Shown here piece by piece: positions 1-10,210 of a stretch of DNA of 64,000 nucleotides. The position numbers were made by a program, and so were the translations under genes. This stretch comes from Pyrenula massariospora (taxonomy: Eukaryota > Ascomycota > Eurotiomycetes > Pyrenulales > Pyrenulaceae), in contig JAGFMI010000006.1 in the NCBI GenBank assembly GCA_021030905.1, positions 744,001-808,000 of the forward strand. The letters run 5' to 3'. Position 1 is the stretch's first letter, and each line of letters begins with the position of its first letter. Under the pieces are notes generated by a model. It had not been told where the DNA came from, made no database searches, and saw only the letters and a list, made by a program, of their open reading frames with translations.

Positions 1-1296
1 TGGTCTTCCCCCCATGTCTCTCATGAGATACTCGAAAGCTTCATAATATCGATTTTTGCATGGTGGGTCTCGATTGTATGGTCGATAGAGTGTCGCATTG
101 AGAAATAGCGTTGGTCCAGAATGATAGGTATTATCGAGAAAAGCACGACTTTTGGATTTCGAAGTGTCTGCAACGCGGACTTCAATTGGACAGTGAACAT
201 AAATGCCTTTGGCGGAGACTGGGATTCGAGCTGCGGTTTCATCCCCATGGATCCAAGCTGAAAGTCGTTCGATGGCCTCAGGGCCTTTCTCGAGAGGCAA
301 GGCCCACTCATTGACAAATTGCGAGTATAGACAATTCATCAAAAGGCCCTCACGACCAGGTTGAACCGCGGAGCTGGTCGTACTTCCGTCTTTGAAGCCG
401 TACTGCAACCCAAAAATAACCCATTCAATCAATGGAAGAATGCTTGGGAAATAGTTCGAGACCAACAAAAGAGAATGGTATGTGTGAAACCCAAATTTTT
501 CCCCGTAAAAATTCTGCGGCGGTTTCCGTATGGCTTTTTTTGTTTTGTTGGCGCGCCAAAGCACACAACTCTGCAGATAAGGCATCCACCAGACTCGGGT
601 GAACTCGGCAGTAGTCCATAAATCGGAGGACCAGGCGTCTAAAATTCGTGAAAGGGGCTGGCGAGTCTGCTCCCATTCAATATTAAAATCTTGGTCCGCC
701 TTGAAGGTAACTTCGGTAATTATACCAAGAGCACCGAGAGAGACGAGTGCTGCGCGGAAAAGGTCAGGGTTAGAAGTCTTGCTGCACCGAACTACCTGAC
801 CGTTTGCTAGCATCAAAGCAATTTCGGTGATTATGTCAGGAAGAATACCGTGACGTAGCGAACTCCCATGCGTTGCTGTCGACATAGCACCGGCTATGGA
901 CTGATTGTCTATGCTACCGATATTTGGTAGCGATAGTTCATGCTTTGAAAGCTCGATTCCTAAGTCGTGCAAAGAAATACCACTCTCACAGGTCACTGTC
1001 CCTGTGTCCTTGTTCACTTCCAACAAGCGGTTAAAATGGTTGAGATTGATCATCCACGAAGAGGTGCAAGTTAGGTCTGAAGGTGAATGTCCAGCGCCTA
1101 CTGTGACCAGGCGGCGTCGACATCTTCGCGCAAGAGTTACGACTTTCCGGATTTCGGCTAGGGAACGTGGCTGTACGTATATCTCGGGGCGAGAAAAGAA
1201 AGTTTTAGCCCAGGTATGATGGAGGTACTGAGTTTTGGCTCTGAATGGTATGTTTGGATCGAGCTTGGAGAGCTCATCTTTCAATTTTAGATCCAT
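1..1296 (-). CDS. ALO1: D-arabinono-1,4-lactone oxidase, 5' part (gene runs off the left edge)
   Basis: FAD-dependent aldonolactone oxidase catalysing the last step of D-erythroascorbate synthesis in fungi, releasing H2O2; the yeast enzyme is associated with mitochondrial membranes. From the ATG at 1296-1294 the frame is open for 432 codons to the window edge, with no stop and no intron needed. The N-terminal FAD-binding region carries VGAGHSPSD, whose His (about residue 70) is where this vanillyl-alcohol-oxidase-type family attaches FAD covalently, followed by GAMSTATHGSS and SLGALGIITEV, both typical of the PP-loop fold. The middle has TRVWWMPY and the start of the ALO cap domain. Family members are about 530-560 residues, so roughly the last 100, including the HWGK-type C-terminal motif, lie outside the window. 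It sits downstream of a catalase gene on the same strand. L-gulonolactone oxidase is the only close alternative; a fungal source favours ALO. Confidence 0.88.
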   Translation of the reverse strand, partial: MDLKLKDELSKLDPNIPFRAKTQYLHHTWAKTFFSRPEIYVQPRSLAEIRKVVTLARRCRRRLVTVGAGHSPSDLTCTSSWMINLNHFNRLLEVNKDTGTVTCESGISLHDLGIELSKHELSLPNIGSIDNQSIAGAMSTATHGSSLRHGILPDIITEIALMLANGQVVRCSKTSNPDLFRAALVSLGALGIITEVTFKADQDFNIEWEQTRQPLSRILDAWSSDLWTTAEFTRVWWMPYLQSCVLWRANKTKKAIRKPPQNFYGEKFGFHTYHSLLLVSNYFPSILPLIEWVIFGLQYGFKDGSTTSSAVQPGREGLLMNCLYSQFVNEWALPLEKGPEAIERLSAWIHGDETAARIPVSAKGIYVHCPIEVRVADTSKSKSRAFLDNTYHSGPTLFLNATLYRPYNRDPPCKNRYYEAFEYLMRDMGGRP

Positions 1297-1894
1297 CTTT
1301 TTTATGCTAGTGAAATTGGGTAGATAGCGGACGTAAGAGTGTGGAGTGTATTATCATTGTCGGTGACATGGTGTATGGTCATGTAGCATTATAGGAAATT
1401 CGGCTATGCCAGACTAGAAAGTGCTCGAAGCGCCGCTAGAGGCGCTCAGAAGTCATCGAGATCACCCATATCTACGATGTTTTCGCCTGTTGGGCAAATC
1501 CATGACGCTGACCACTGATCTCTTGGCACGTTTTTCATATCACGTGATGAATATCATGTTAGCCAAAAATATTCTGCGATATTTCAGCCCCTATAATTGG
1601 AAATACTGAGCGGCGTAACATATGTAGAGTTCTTAAACAAGCACCAGATGTACATGCAAGTGGTGGTGACTGAAGGATTTGTATGCATACAAATCGTGCA
1701 GTGCACCATATTAACACTACCCAAATTAGCTGAGCCATGTAGATGTAGCTGACACGGTTTAAATATCTACAACAGAAATCCAAAAATCTTCAAGTCGGTA
1801 TCTTTTGAAAATGTGTCCGTCCTATCTCATCCTCAAGCAGCAAGCTCCAATACATTAACCACAGACAGTGTTGCAAGCGCCAAATGTACGCAGA
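1297..1894. other. intergenic: ALO promoter / catalase 3' flank
   Basis: About 600 bp between the ALO start and the catalase stop, both genes on minus. It should hold the ALO promoter and the catalase 3' end. It is moderately A/T-rich with only short, unconvincing reading frames, and I recognise no RNA gene or repeat. Confidence 0.5.
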
Positions 1895-3777
1895 CTATGC
1901 TCCAACAGCCACACCTTTATGACTTCCAATGATAGGAGCACCGTTATTATCTGTGTCGGTGAGGCCGCTCCTGTTCTTCATGCTATTTGCATTCCGGAGC
2001 GATTTATCTTTGGCCATGGCATTGTGTGTTCCATTGAACTTTAAATTAGAGATCCCGTCGTAGCCCTTGACCCCGGTTGCTTTTTCGAGTCTTGATGCGA
2101 GATCTTCGCTAACCTCTCGGAAGATGGCGATCTGTCGCTTTATAATTTCTTCTTTCTTACAATTGGCCATATGACCTGAAACATTGTTGATAAAACGTTC
2201 CTTAGCCCCGTCATTGAAGACTTTCTCCCAAAGAGCACGAGGCGCGTTGAAATCCTCAGGTCGAATCTCGGAAAGGAATGTGATGGCATTTCCTGTGAAG
2301 TGGCCGTGAGTTTTATCGAGGTTGATAGCCCGCTCTCGGAATTGGATAGGCTCGATGGAGCTCAGATAGTTTGGCCGAGAGCCTTGGTTGTAGAAAGCCA
2401 TAGAACCATCACGCTGGAAGTTACCAGACTTGTACCCTGTTCGCGACGCGTTGACTGGAAGTTGTTGATAATTGACACCGATACGATGGCGATGAGTGTC
2501 GGGATATGAAAAGAGGCGAGATTGAAGGACTGGGTCAGCTGACGGTTCAATGCCTGCCGGCATATGAGATGGGTTGAAAGCAACCTGCTCAATCTCGGCG
2601 AAATAGTTCTTCGCATTCTCGTTTAATGTGAAAGTGCCAACCTTGCGAAGAGGGAATTGCTTCTGGGGCCAGATATGTGTGAGGTCAAATACGTTGATCC
2701 GCTGCTTCTCCCACAGTTCTTCGGCCTGCTTTGGTGTCATAGTTTGCACCTCGACACTCCACTTGGGATAGTCACCATTCTCGATGGCGTAATAGAGGTC
2801 TTTTTGGCTGTAATCCGGGGATTTGGTGGCGCTCTCTTCCTGGGTAAGGAACTTGGTGCCTTGCTGGGATTTCATGTGGAACTGGCAATACACCCAGTCA
2901 CCATTCTTATTCACAAGTTTGACAGAGTGGCCAAGATAGCCATGCATGAAACGATATCCATCGGGAATGCCACGGTCCCCCATTAAGACCATAACTTGAT
3001 GTACGGATTCAGGGTTCTGAGAGAGATAGTCCCTAACAAGAAAATAATCAGCACGAAGTTCCACGTCGGCCCTTAAAAGACATACCAGAACATTGTGCTG
3101 TCATCGGCGTGTGTCAAATGGGTGGCGGGGTTCCTCTTTTGGGTGTGGATGAAATGAGGAAACTTGGCAGGATCTCTGAGAAAGAACACCGGGGTGTTGT
3201 TGGCAACAAGGTCCCAGTTTCCTTCGTCAGTCCGGAATTTTACAGAAAAGCCCCGGGGATCTCGTGCACAGTCATGGGAACCTGACTCGCCACCCACGGT
3301 TGAGAAGCGCACGCTGACAGGACATTTCTTTCCCTTTTCGCTGAAAAGGTCGGCAACGCAGAGGTCGGTGAGAGGATCGGTACACTCAAAGTAACCATGA
3401 GCCCCACTACCTTTGGCGTGGACAACTCGCTCGGGGATTCTCTCGCGGTCGAAATGTGAGAGGAGGTCGATCAGGTGAAAATCTTGTAGTAGAAGAGGCC
3501 CGTTTTCACCTGCGCGCTGGCTTTCGTAGGGATGAGGCATGGGAACGCCATTGCTGAAAAGAGGGTCAGTACCACAATTGAAAGGGGTGTCAGGAGGCGT
3601 GGAGACGAACGAAGTAGTGTAGAGGGTTTTCTGGGAAGGCGTCTGGCGGTCTACCTCGTAACTGGTGAATTGGTCCTGGACGTGGGCCGCAAACGAATTC
3701 TTGTCTGGTGCCATTGTGGGAACAATCGGTTGTACAGTCTCTGCAATTTTATTGATGATGTTCTGAGCAGCGGACAT
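1895..3777 (-). CDS. monofunctional heme catalase
   Basis: Dismutes H2O2 to water and oxygen. Two exons, 3777-3086 and 3032-1895, separated by a 53-bp intron (3033-3085: GTATGT donor, CTGAT branch, TTAG acceptor), give 609 residues; the splice restores the family sequence [18 protein letters not shown]. The catalytic His is in [14 protein letters not shown], the distal Asn in [11 protein letters not shown], and the heme-ligand Tyr in [14 protein letters not shown]. Length and the absence of a C-terminal flavodoxin-like domain place it among small-subunit catalases. There is an N-terminal extension of about 80 residues ahead of the core that begins near [20 protein letters not shown]. No signal peptide is evident and the C-terminus (KGVAVGA) is not a PTS1, so the cytosol is the default location. 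The neighbouring ALO produces the substrate H2O2. Confidence 0.93.
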
Positions 3778-5285
3778 TGAAAGATGAGAGTGGTCCCAAA
3801 GTCAGAAAGGCGTGTGTGGGAGGGTTTTATACAGGATCGAGATGGAGTGGCGATGGCAGCTCTCCTGCCTAAAAGGAATTGTGTAATTGGAGCGGAAGAG
3901 CCCCACCTGGTGAGGTAAAGGTGGGCGGGAAGAAGAACGGGAAATCTGAAATGCCGTGTAGAAAACGCATGAGGCCCCCATGACGCTGCACCAACGCCCA
4001 TGACGCCGAGGTCTCCCATTCGCCTCTAGCATCCTTGATGAGGTCACCACCCTGTTGCCCATTCGACGACCTTCAACGACGACGATGACCACTCCGGAAA
4101 GCTTTATCACTGGTCCTTCAGCTACCTGTCATCGCGCAATCCTGGTCCACCGACAGATTCTGCACATAGTGAGATAGTCCGCGATCGTGATCCAGCCGCT
4201 TCCCCAACATGACATTTCTTGTGCATGTTTGTCACTTCTTCCTTTCACCGTCGATCTTCATCCAGAACGGTCCAGATTACCGTACGTACCCCAATGCCTT
4301 CGTCATGGCCTATAGAAAGTACTCTGAAGCTGCGGCACTGTAACCAATCGTCTGCGACTGTGTGTTCGTGTCAGCGCTCGTTTCGTAGATAATTGCTCCT
4401 GGATTACCTGAAACTCTTCATAGTTTCAAGTTTCAAGTTTCATCTATACACATTCACGCCATATAACCCTGCAGGTGCTCAGTAAATATTGAAATCTCAA
4501 CTTGATTGGAGCCTTCCTACCGCCTCCAGGGACAGCGCTGTAGCCGTGATCTATACGACGAATTTTGTTTCCCGGGGCAGGGGTTCGCTGCCCGGCGCTT
4601 CTTGCAGCAATCACATGGCGCCATATGTGGATGCAGCGCAGCTGAGGCGTGGGTGGACATAGTGCTTGGAGGCTCTCACCATGTTAAATCATCTTTTACT
4701 GCGCGAAAACCGATGAATCTCTCAAGAATATTTCTGCTGTGCTTACTACTGGATCCTCTTCATCCGAATGTTCACCCCATTCTCCCTGCCACAGAAGCCT
4801 GACCTTAATAGACGATTAGAGTTTCAAACATCGCGATCCATAATTTCTATTGAAGTACCGTCACGGCGAAATTTTGGTATTACCAACCTTACAGGAGGCG
4901 AAGTGGTGCACTGCTTTATGCTGCTAGAAACCTTGCTTCTAACTTACTGCGCACATCGTTCCGTCACTCTCAAAAGCCACAATTTGATCGCTCCCCGTAT
5001 TACCTGGGTTGGCCTGCACTAGAATAGACGGAATTCCCATTTGCTAGCTAAAGAAGGAGCTCATTGCTTGCTTAAGACATCTTTCGAGAAGGTTGACAAG
5101 ATCTTTTGGGGCAGACGTTGTCCCTTGAAAGATATTCGAATGCTCGAAAATAAGGTGGTCTAGACACAGCTTATCTCTAGCGGCCAACCTTACTCGGTGG
5201 TTCCCAAGCCGTTCTTCGAACTACGTACGCGGTATTTATGCTGTGAAGAGTTAACCATGATTTTAGGGACCCGAGATCCAAACAC
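3778..5285. other. intergenic: catalase promoter and 3' flank of GNAT gene
   Basis: 1.5 kb upstream of catalase and downstream of the GNAT gene, both on minus. Reading frames here are short and show no family features. It contains a small tandem repeat at 4422-4442 and otherwise nothing I can name. The size fits a long regulated catalase promoter, but I see no specific stress element I would stand behind. Confidence 0.45.
4422..4442. repeat. short tandem repeat AGTTTCA x3
   Basis: Three perfect consecutive copies of the heptamer AGTTTCA, about 650 bp upstream of the catalase ATG. Probably simple-sequence slippage; no function is inferred. Confidence 0.8.
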
Positions 5286-8083
5286 TTACATTCTCCCGTT
5301 CTTCATGCCAACTTGGTCTAAATAGCCCTGCTCGTGAAAGGCAAATTCCCCCAGCCAACGTCTTACCCAATCGTAGTCTGTCGCTCCTCCTTTGGCGGGC
5401 TCATCGTAGTGCCGAACTATGAACAAGGTCGAGAGGAGGGATCGGATGCCACCAGGACCGTACCGTCGCCGGCTGGCTTGGTCACATGTAAAGAAATATC
5501 CTTGGCGAGGCACATATCCTGGATCAGATGTCTCCAGGATCTTATCTAGCAAGCAGCTTCCAATACCTCGCCGGACCCACTCGCGATGAACATAGATTTC
5601 CAGTTCCGCCGTGTACTGCTCGGCTTGTTCAGCAGGGCTGAAAAGAGTGGCTGCGCCAAACCCGACAACTTTTTCTAAATTCGAGGTACGGGCTCTGGAT
5701 CTCTTTAGACTCTTGAAGTCTTTGAGAATAGCCACAAGGAAAGGGAGACTCTCGTTCTCAGCATCTGCGAGCCGATTCTGCATTTCGCTCAACTGGATTG
5801 GTTCTAGCTCGCTAGTCCGCGCTGAATGGATAATATGGCTGTTGAAAATGTTAAGTACCTGCGGCATATCAGAGAGAACCGCCGGTCGAACGTAGATATT
5901 GGTCTTCGGCATGATTGCGTGCACCTCGATTACAGGCGCGAAGTGGCTATTACGAGTTTCTTCCCTCGCTTTGTCAGCTCGCTGCATCTTTTCCACTTGC
6001 TCTTTTGCTAGATGAGCTAGCAGATTTTGGCAGAGCATCGCAGCTGTTTCATCTTTATGCTGAGCATTTTGCGGGTCTGTCTTTTCAAGTCTACCCCAAT
6101 CTTCCCAGTCTTTTCTGTTGAATTTGACGGGCGCATATTCCGCGTGGTCAAAAGTATCGCGTTGATACCCAAATTTGTACCAATCATCCACGCTGAAGAT
6201 GATCCCTTCCCTCGGCACAATACTAAGCCCATCTGGGAGAAGATCCGGATTGTTTATGGCCTCTTCGCTGATGATATGACGAGGCGTATTATCTTTGGGG
6301 ACTGTTGTTAGATTAACTACACTTTGGACCCATCCATTTAGAAATTCGGCGAATGTTCGTGGGTCACTGCCGGAGGCTGGGCGACGCTTCCAGTCAAAGG
6401 ATGTTGGAGCTACGCTGTCTTCCCAGGTCGCTAAGGCGAAATTAGAGACACCTCCAGCCTGGGCAATCCCATGGCCGTGGACAGTATCCTCACTCAAAAA
6501 ACCTTCACTAGAAACGTCAATATCCCTATCCACATCCTGAAGATTGTTTTCGGTCGTATTTTCTTCACGTCGTGCTATACTGTTCATTCCGGAAACCGTG
6601 ACCTTGGCCATTGTCCCATTTGGGTGGGCAAGATCCATGGTCACAGGGACACCACCTTCGGCTTTGACAGAGGGCTTTACTGAAGCGTCAGCATTACCTG
6701 GAGTGCGCGCAACTTGTAGAACATTCGTGGAATCGGAAAAAGCTGGGCCAGGAAGCAATCCCAAGTCGGTGCTTGGAGCTATGCGTGCTTTGTTAAGATT
6801 TTGAAGCCGAGCCGATGCATCTGCATCCTTCTCTGCTTCTCTCTGAATGGCGACTTGGCCGTAATATGTAAGCTTTTTCTCACGTTCTTTTGCTAGCATC
6901 TCCTTGATGGTCGACATATCTTTAGGAGACTTGCTAGCTCTTGGTTTGTCATTGGGCAAGTGTTGCGAGTTTGGAGAGCTTTCAAAGCCAGCGCTAGAAT
7001 GCTGTGGGGCTTGTGGATCTGCTAAGGTTGAGCTCCGGGAGGGCGATCTCTGCTCTAAACCATTCCCGCAATTGTGGGGGGCCTGGACCGTGTCCACTCT
7101 TGAAGGCGTTTTCGCTGTTGACGGTATTTGAGGTGATGTTTTCGGGGAATTGTCGTGTGATGGCGACACGCCTGCGTCTCGGGGCGACGTCGGCTTCGAA
7201 AACCTCTCAAGAAGTCCGTACTTAGTCGGATCAAATAATGACTTGTGTGGAGAAGGTTGCTTCCTGGTGCTTGGAGCTGGATATGGCTAGAAGCCTGTTA
7301 GCCACTTCAAAATGCCACGGCGTGTCGAGATTAAATGAATATCCGCTCAACAATGCTTTGGAAAAAGAAAATCAATCCATACAAGAAATGTATCAGCTGG
7401 GAGGCTATTCTAGTGCGTGAAAACCAGGCAGGGTGCTGACATAATCTTTTTGAAGCCGAACCTCAAGAATTTCAGGTTCATGGATCTAATGCGGCTCAGA
7501 GATGTAGCTCTGAGGAACCCGCCGATAGATCGTTCTCATGAGCGCTTAATGGAAATAAGAGTAGAAGAAATGCTTAGAGCGTACAACAGAATCAATGATC
7601 GTCTGAGTTTAGAAGAGGACAAAGTAGTGTGGTGCAGTGGATGCAACGAGCTTGAGAGATAATTGAAGAAGCAGAAGGGATCAAAAATTGCTCAGATAGT
7701 GCTTACTTGGGAACTCGTGAATTCTTCAACACCGGGCGTTTTGCTTTCCGCGGTTGCTCGGTCGCCTTTGGAAGACTCCGAAGAATTTGGTGCTTTGACA
7801 GCCTTTTTTTCATTGGCCACTTTAGGCACCGTTAGTATTATTGTAGAAGGTACATAAGACGAGCATGCTCAATATGCATACCAACAGCGAGGTCATCAGG
7901 GCTCGGTTTCAAGCTGCGAGACCCTGTCTCACTACTTCCACCTGGGTCCTGTCGCTTTTGGCGAGCTCTTCGTTGAGCCAAGAGAGCGTGAATCCTTTTC
8001 TGGCTATCATCAATTGGCGAATTGTCGGTCAGGATTGTAGAGCCGGCGTCCGAAGCGAGGTGGTGTGAGGAGTGCTTTGCCAT
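5286..8083 (-). CDS. GNAT-fold acetyltransferase-like protein with long disordered N-terminus
   Basis: Three-exon model: 8083-7882, 7819-7707 and 7286-5286, 771 residues. Intron 1 (62 bp) has GTATGC, a perfect TACTAAC branch and an AAAG acceptor. Intron 2 (420 bp) starts GTAAGC and ends CTAAC...CTAG, joining ...EEFTSSQ to PYPAPSTRKQPSPHKSLF in phase. Residues 1-300 are Ser/Pro/Lys-rich. The C-terminal part (about 565-720) is a GNAT domain: IYVRPAVLSDMPQVLNIFN opens it, the central strand is ELEIYVHREWV, and the acetyl-CoA loop is RRGIGSCLLDKIL, matching the R/Q-x-x-G-x-G/A consensus. The substrate is unknown. The third exon has no usable ATG near its start, which supports the upstream exons. 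It diverges from ARL2. Intron 2 is unusually long for this locus. Confidence 0.75.
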
Positions 8084-8915
8084 GGTCGTGTCAGTTTTTA
8101 CAGTGTTTCACTCAATATGATACTTCAACTGACTGTAATTTGAGGATCCGCTGGTGATTGAAGGTTAGAGAAACACGCAGATCATTGTGATGAACCGATT
8201 TGGAGTGACTTACATCCAGCGCTATCGTTGGGTTCCATGTCGGGTACAGAGTTCCTCAAGTCCCTTCAAGAGCTCGTAAGGATTGAGTCTACAGAAGAGA
8301 TGTTTCGACTTGGATAGGTGGAGGAGCAGCTTAGGGGTAGGGACCTTGCATGCTAGCGGACTAAGGCATCCAACAAAATGCTGGTGTCTAAAATTCCTCA
8401 GAGATCCCAGGCGAATAGCTGGCGATTACTCGAGATGGCACGTGGTGTTCTCGCATCCGTTAGTTACCCGCATGAGAAGCGCATGTACAGAAGAGGAACT
8501 TCGATGGTAGAGGGAATCGTCGACGGTTCGACTTGAGTTCAGGAAAGCTTGGTGAACGGTTCGTGAGCAGGTGAAGGAGTGCGAGAAGTGAGGGACGCCT
8601 CCAAAGTCAAGTCGAAGGAAAGGAAATAGTAGCACTCGGACCGTACCTTCCGCATGATCAACCGCAGCCACGATTCGTTTCGGTCTCGCCTCACTGCGAG
8701 AAAAGCACCGCTTCACTGCTAGGCTATGCTTTGAATTCCTTGGGACAGCTTCCTACCGTAGATCCGATCGAATATCTGCCCTTCTAAGGCGATGGCCAGA
8801 GTTTGCCAGCCTCCCTCCCCTGGCGGAGGTTCTCTCAGTCACGTGACGTGGGCGGAGAGCTTTTTGTACCATTCGAGCGATCTGTCTTTGCCCAAAAGGC
8901 ACGACCTCGCACAAA
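8084..8915. promoter_or_regulatory. divergent promoter region, GNAT gene / ARL2
   Basis: 832 bp between two divergent start codons. No TATA box or named site can be supported. The part nearest ARL2 (8800-8900) is GC-richer, with CACGTGACGTGG at 8841-8852, which contains an E-box-like CACGTG. No RNA gene or repeat is seen. Confidence 0.5.
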
Positions 8916-9708
8916 ATGTTGTCAGTCCTACGGAAAGCTCGCCTGAAAGATAAGGAGATGAGGATTTTGATGCTGCAAGTCCTTGGTCACTTACGATGGG
9001 CTCGTCTGACCTGGTTGTAGGGGGCTCGACAATGCCGGGAAAACCACGATTGTAAAAAGGATCATGAATGAAGACATTACTCAGACCAGTCCAACTTTAG
9101 GTTTTATTATCAAAACCATCGATTTCCAAGGGTAAGAGTGGATTCAGGGAGAAGGACGTGTTCTAACCATTCCGCAGGTACAAACTGAACATCTGTGTGT
9201 CCACTTCATCCGTCAGCTTTTGAATGCTCACCCGTCTTTCGCAGGGGATGTTGGTGGTCAAAAGACTCTGCGCTCTTACTGGCGAAACTTTTATGAAACT
9301 ACCGATACCTTGATATGGGTGGTAGATGCAAGCGATCAAGACCGTATTGGTGACTGCCGAGAAGAGCTGGAGAGTCTCCTGCTGGAAGAGGTGTGCAAAC
9401 ATTAACGACCCAAGATCTCGTCGCTAAATGGTCTTCAAGCGCTTGATGGGCGCAAGCTTGCTTGTGTTCCTGAATAAAGTCGACATACAAGGTGGCATGA
9501 CGGAGACAGACGTGCGCAAGGTATCCCCAAATTCTGTGCTTCTGAGGTCGAGCAACTTGGATGACATTGTGGATAGGCTCTGCACCTTGATGCGATCAAG
9601 ACTCACCGGTGGACTATTATGAGGTGTAGTGCAAGAGCTGGCCAGAATTTGCAGGAAGGATTGGAATGGGTGGTGAAAGACGCTCGAGAGAGGCTTTTCT
9701 TGTACTGA
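8916..9708 (+). CDS. ARL2: ARF-like small GTPase ARL2
   Basis: Small GTPase of the tubulin-folding pathway (yeast Cin4, acting with tubulin cofactors). Six exons: 8916-8974, 9021-9131, 9178-9194 (only 17 nt), 9245-9390, 9440-9520, 9577-9708, giving 181 residues (about 184 is usual for ARL2). All phases close. P-loop GLDNAGKT, switch [14 protein letters not shown], switch [22 protein letters not shown] guanine-specificity motif, and SAxxG-type [13 protein letters not shown] precede the family C-terminus [13 protein letters not shown]. Intron 1 (8975-9020) is GC-AG: no GT donor keeps the [11 protein letters not shown] frame, while GCAAGT does, with a CTGAC branch and TTGTAG acceptor. Introns are 46, 46, 50, 49 and 56 bp. 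No myristoylation Gly is present at position 2, as expected for ARL2 rather than ARF. Confidence 0.93.
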
Positions 9709-10210
9709 AATACATGTCCTGGTCCTGAGCACCCAAGCCATGGCATGAGACCCCGCGTTGGAGGCGCGATCGCGCTAATCGCCGCGCCTGTTCTACACGC
9801 GTCTGCTCTACGGCGCTGCCGCCGGGGCCCCGAAGCACATCTGTCTCGTGCAATATGCCTCAGCAAAGATCTGGTGCCTCAACTGTGATATCCAAAATGA
9901 AGCTGGTTCAGGAGGAGTGGGGAATTGAGGATCTACAGGTAGACAATTGTGGATGGAGCGGGTCGCCGCCGTGTGGCTTGACTTGAGGCTCTGAGCTCCG
10001 CAGCAGAAAAGATCTACCGATGGGAATGAGAACGCATCCATTTTCTCTGCATCTTTCCACAGACCTCATCAAGCCGTAGAGATCGCCTTCTGCGTAACGC
10101 TGCACAGCTGTGGAACATATACGTGCTCCTACGATGTCATCCTCATCACCACATACCTAGAAATTCCAAGTGTTTCGAGTCCGTCAGACGTTTCTCAAGC
10201 CCTTCCCACC
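9709..10210. other. intergenic: ARL2 3' flank / promoter of DUF4045 gene
   Basis: About 500 bp between tandem plus-strand genes. The minus-strand frames here are shadows of a GC-rich stretch around 9750-9840. No element identified. Confidence 0.45.

Noticed and set aside
10170-10210. upstream start for the DUF4045-gelsolin protein
   Set aside because: It is in the frame of exon 2, not of the conserved DUF4045 N-terminus, which begins at 10211 and splices into that frame.
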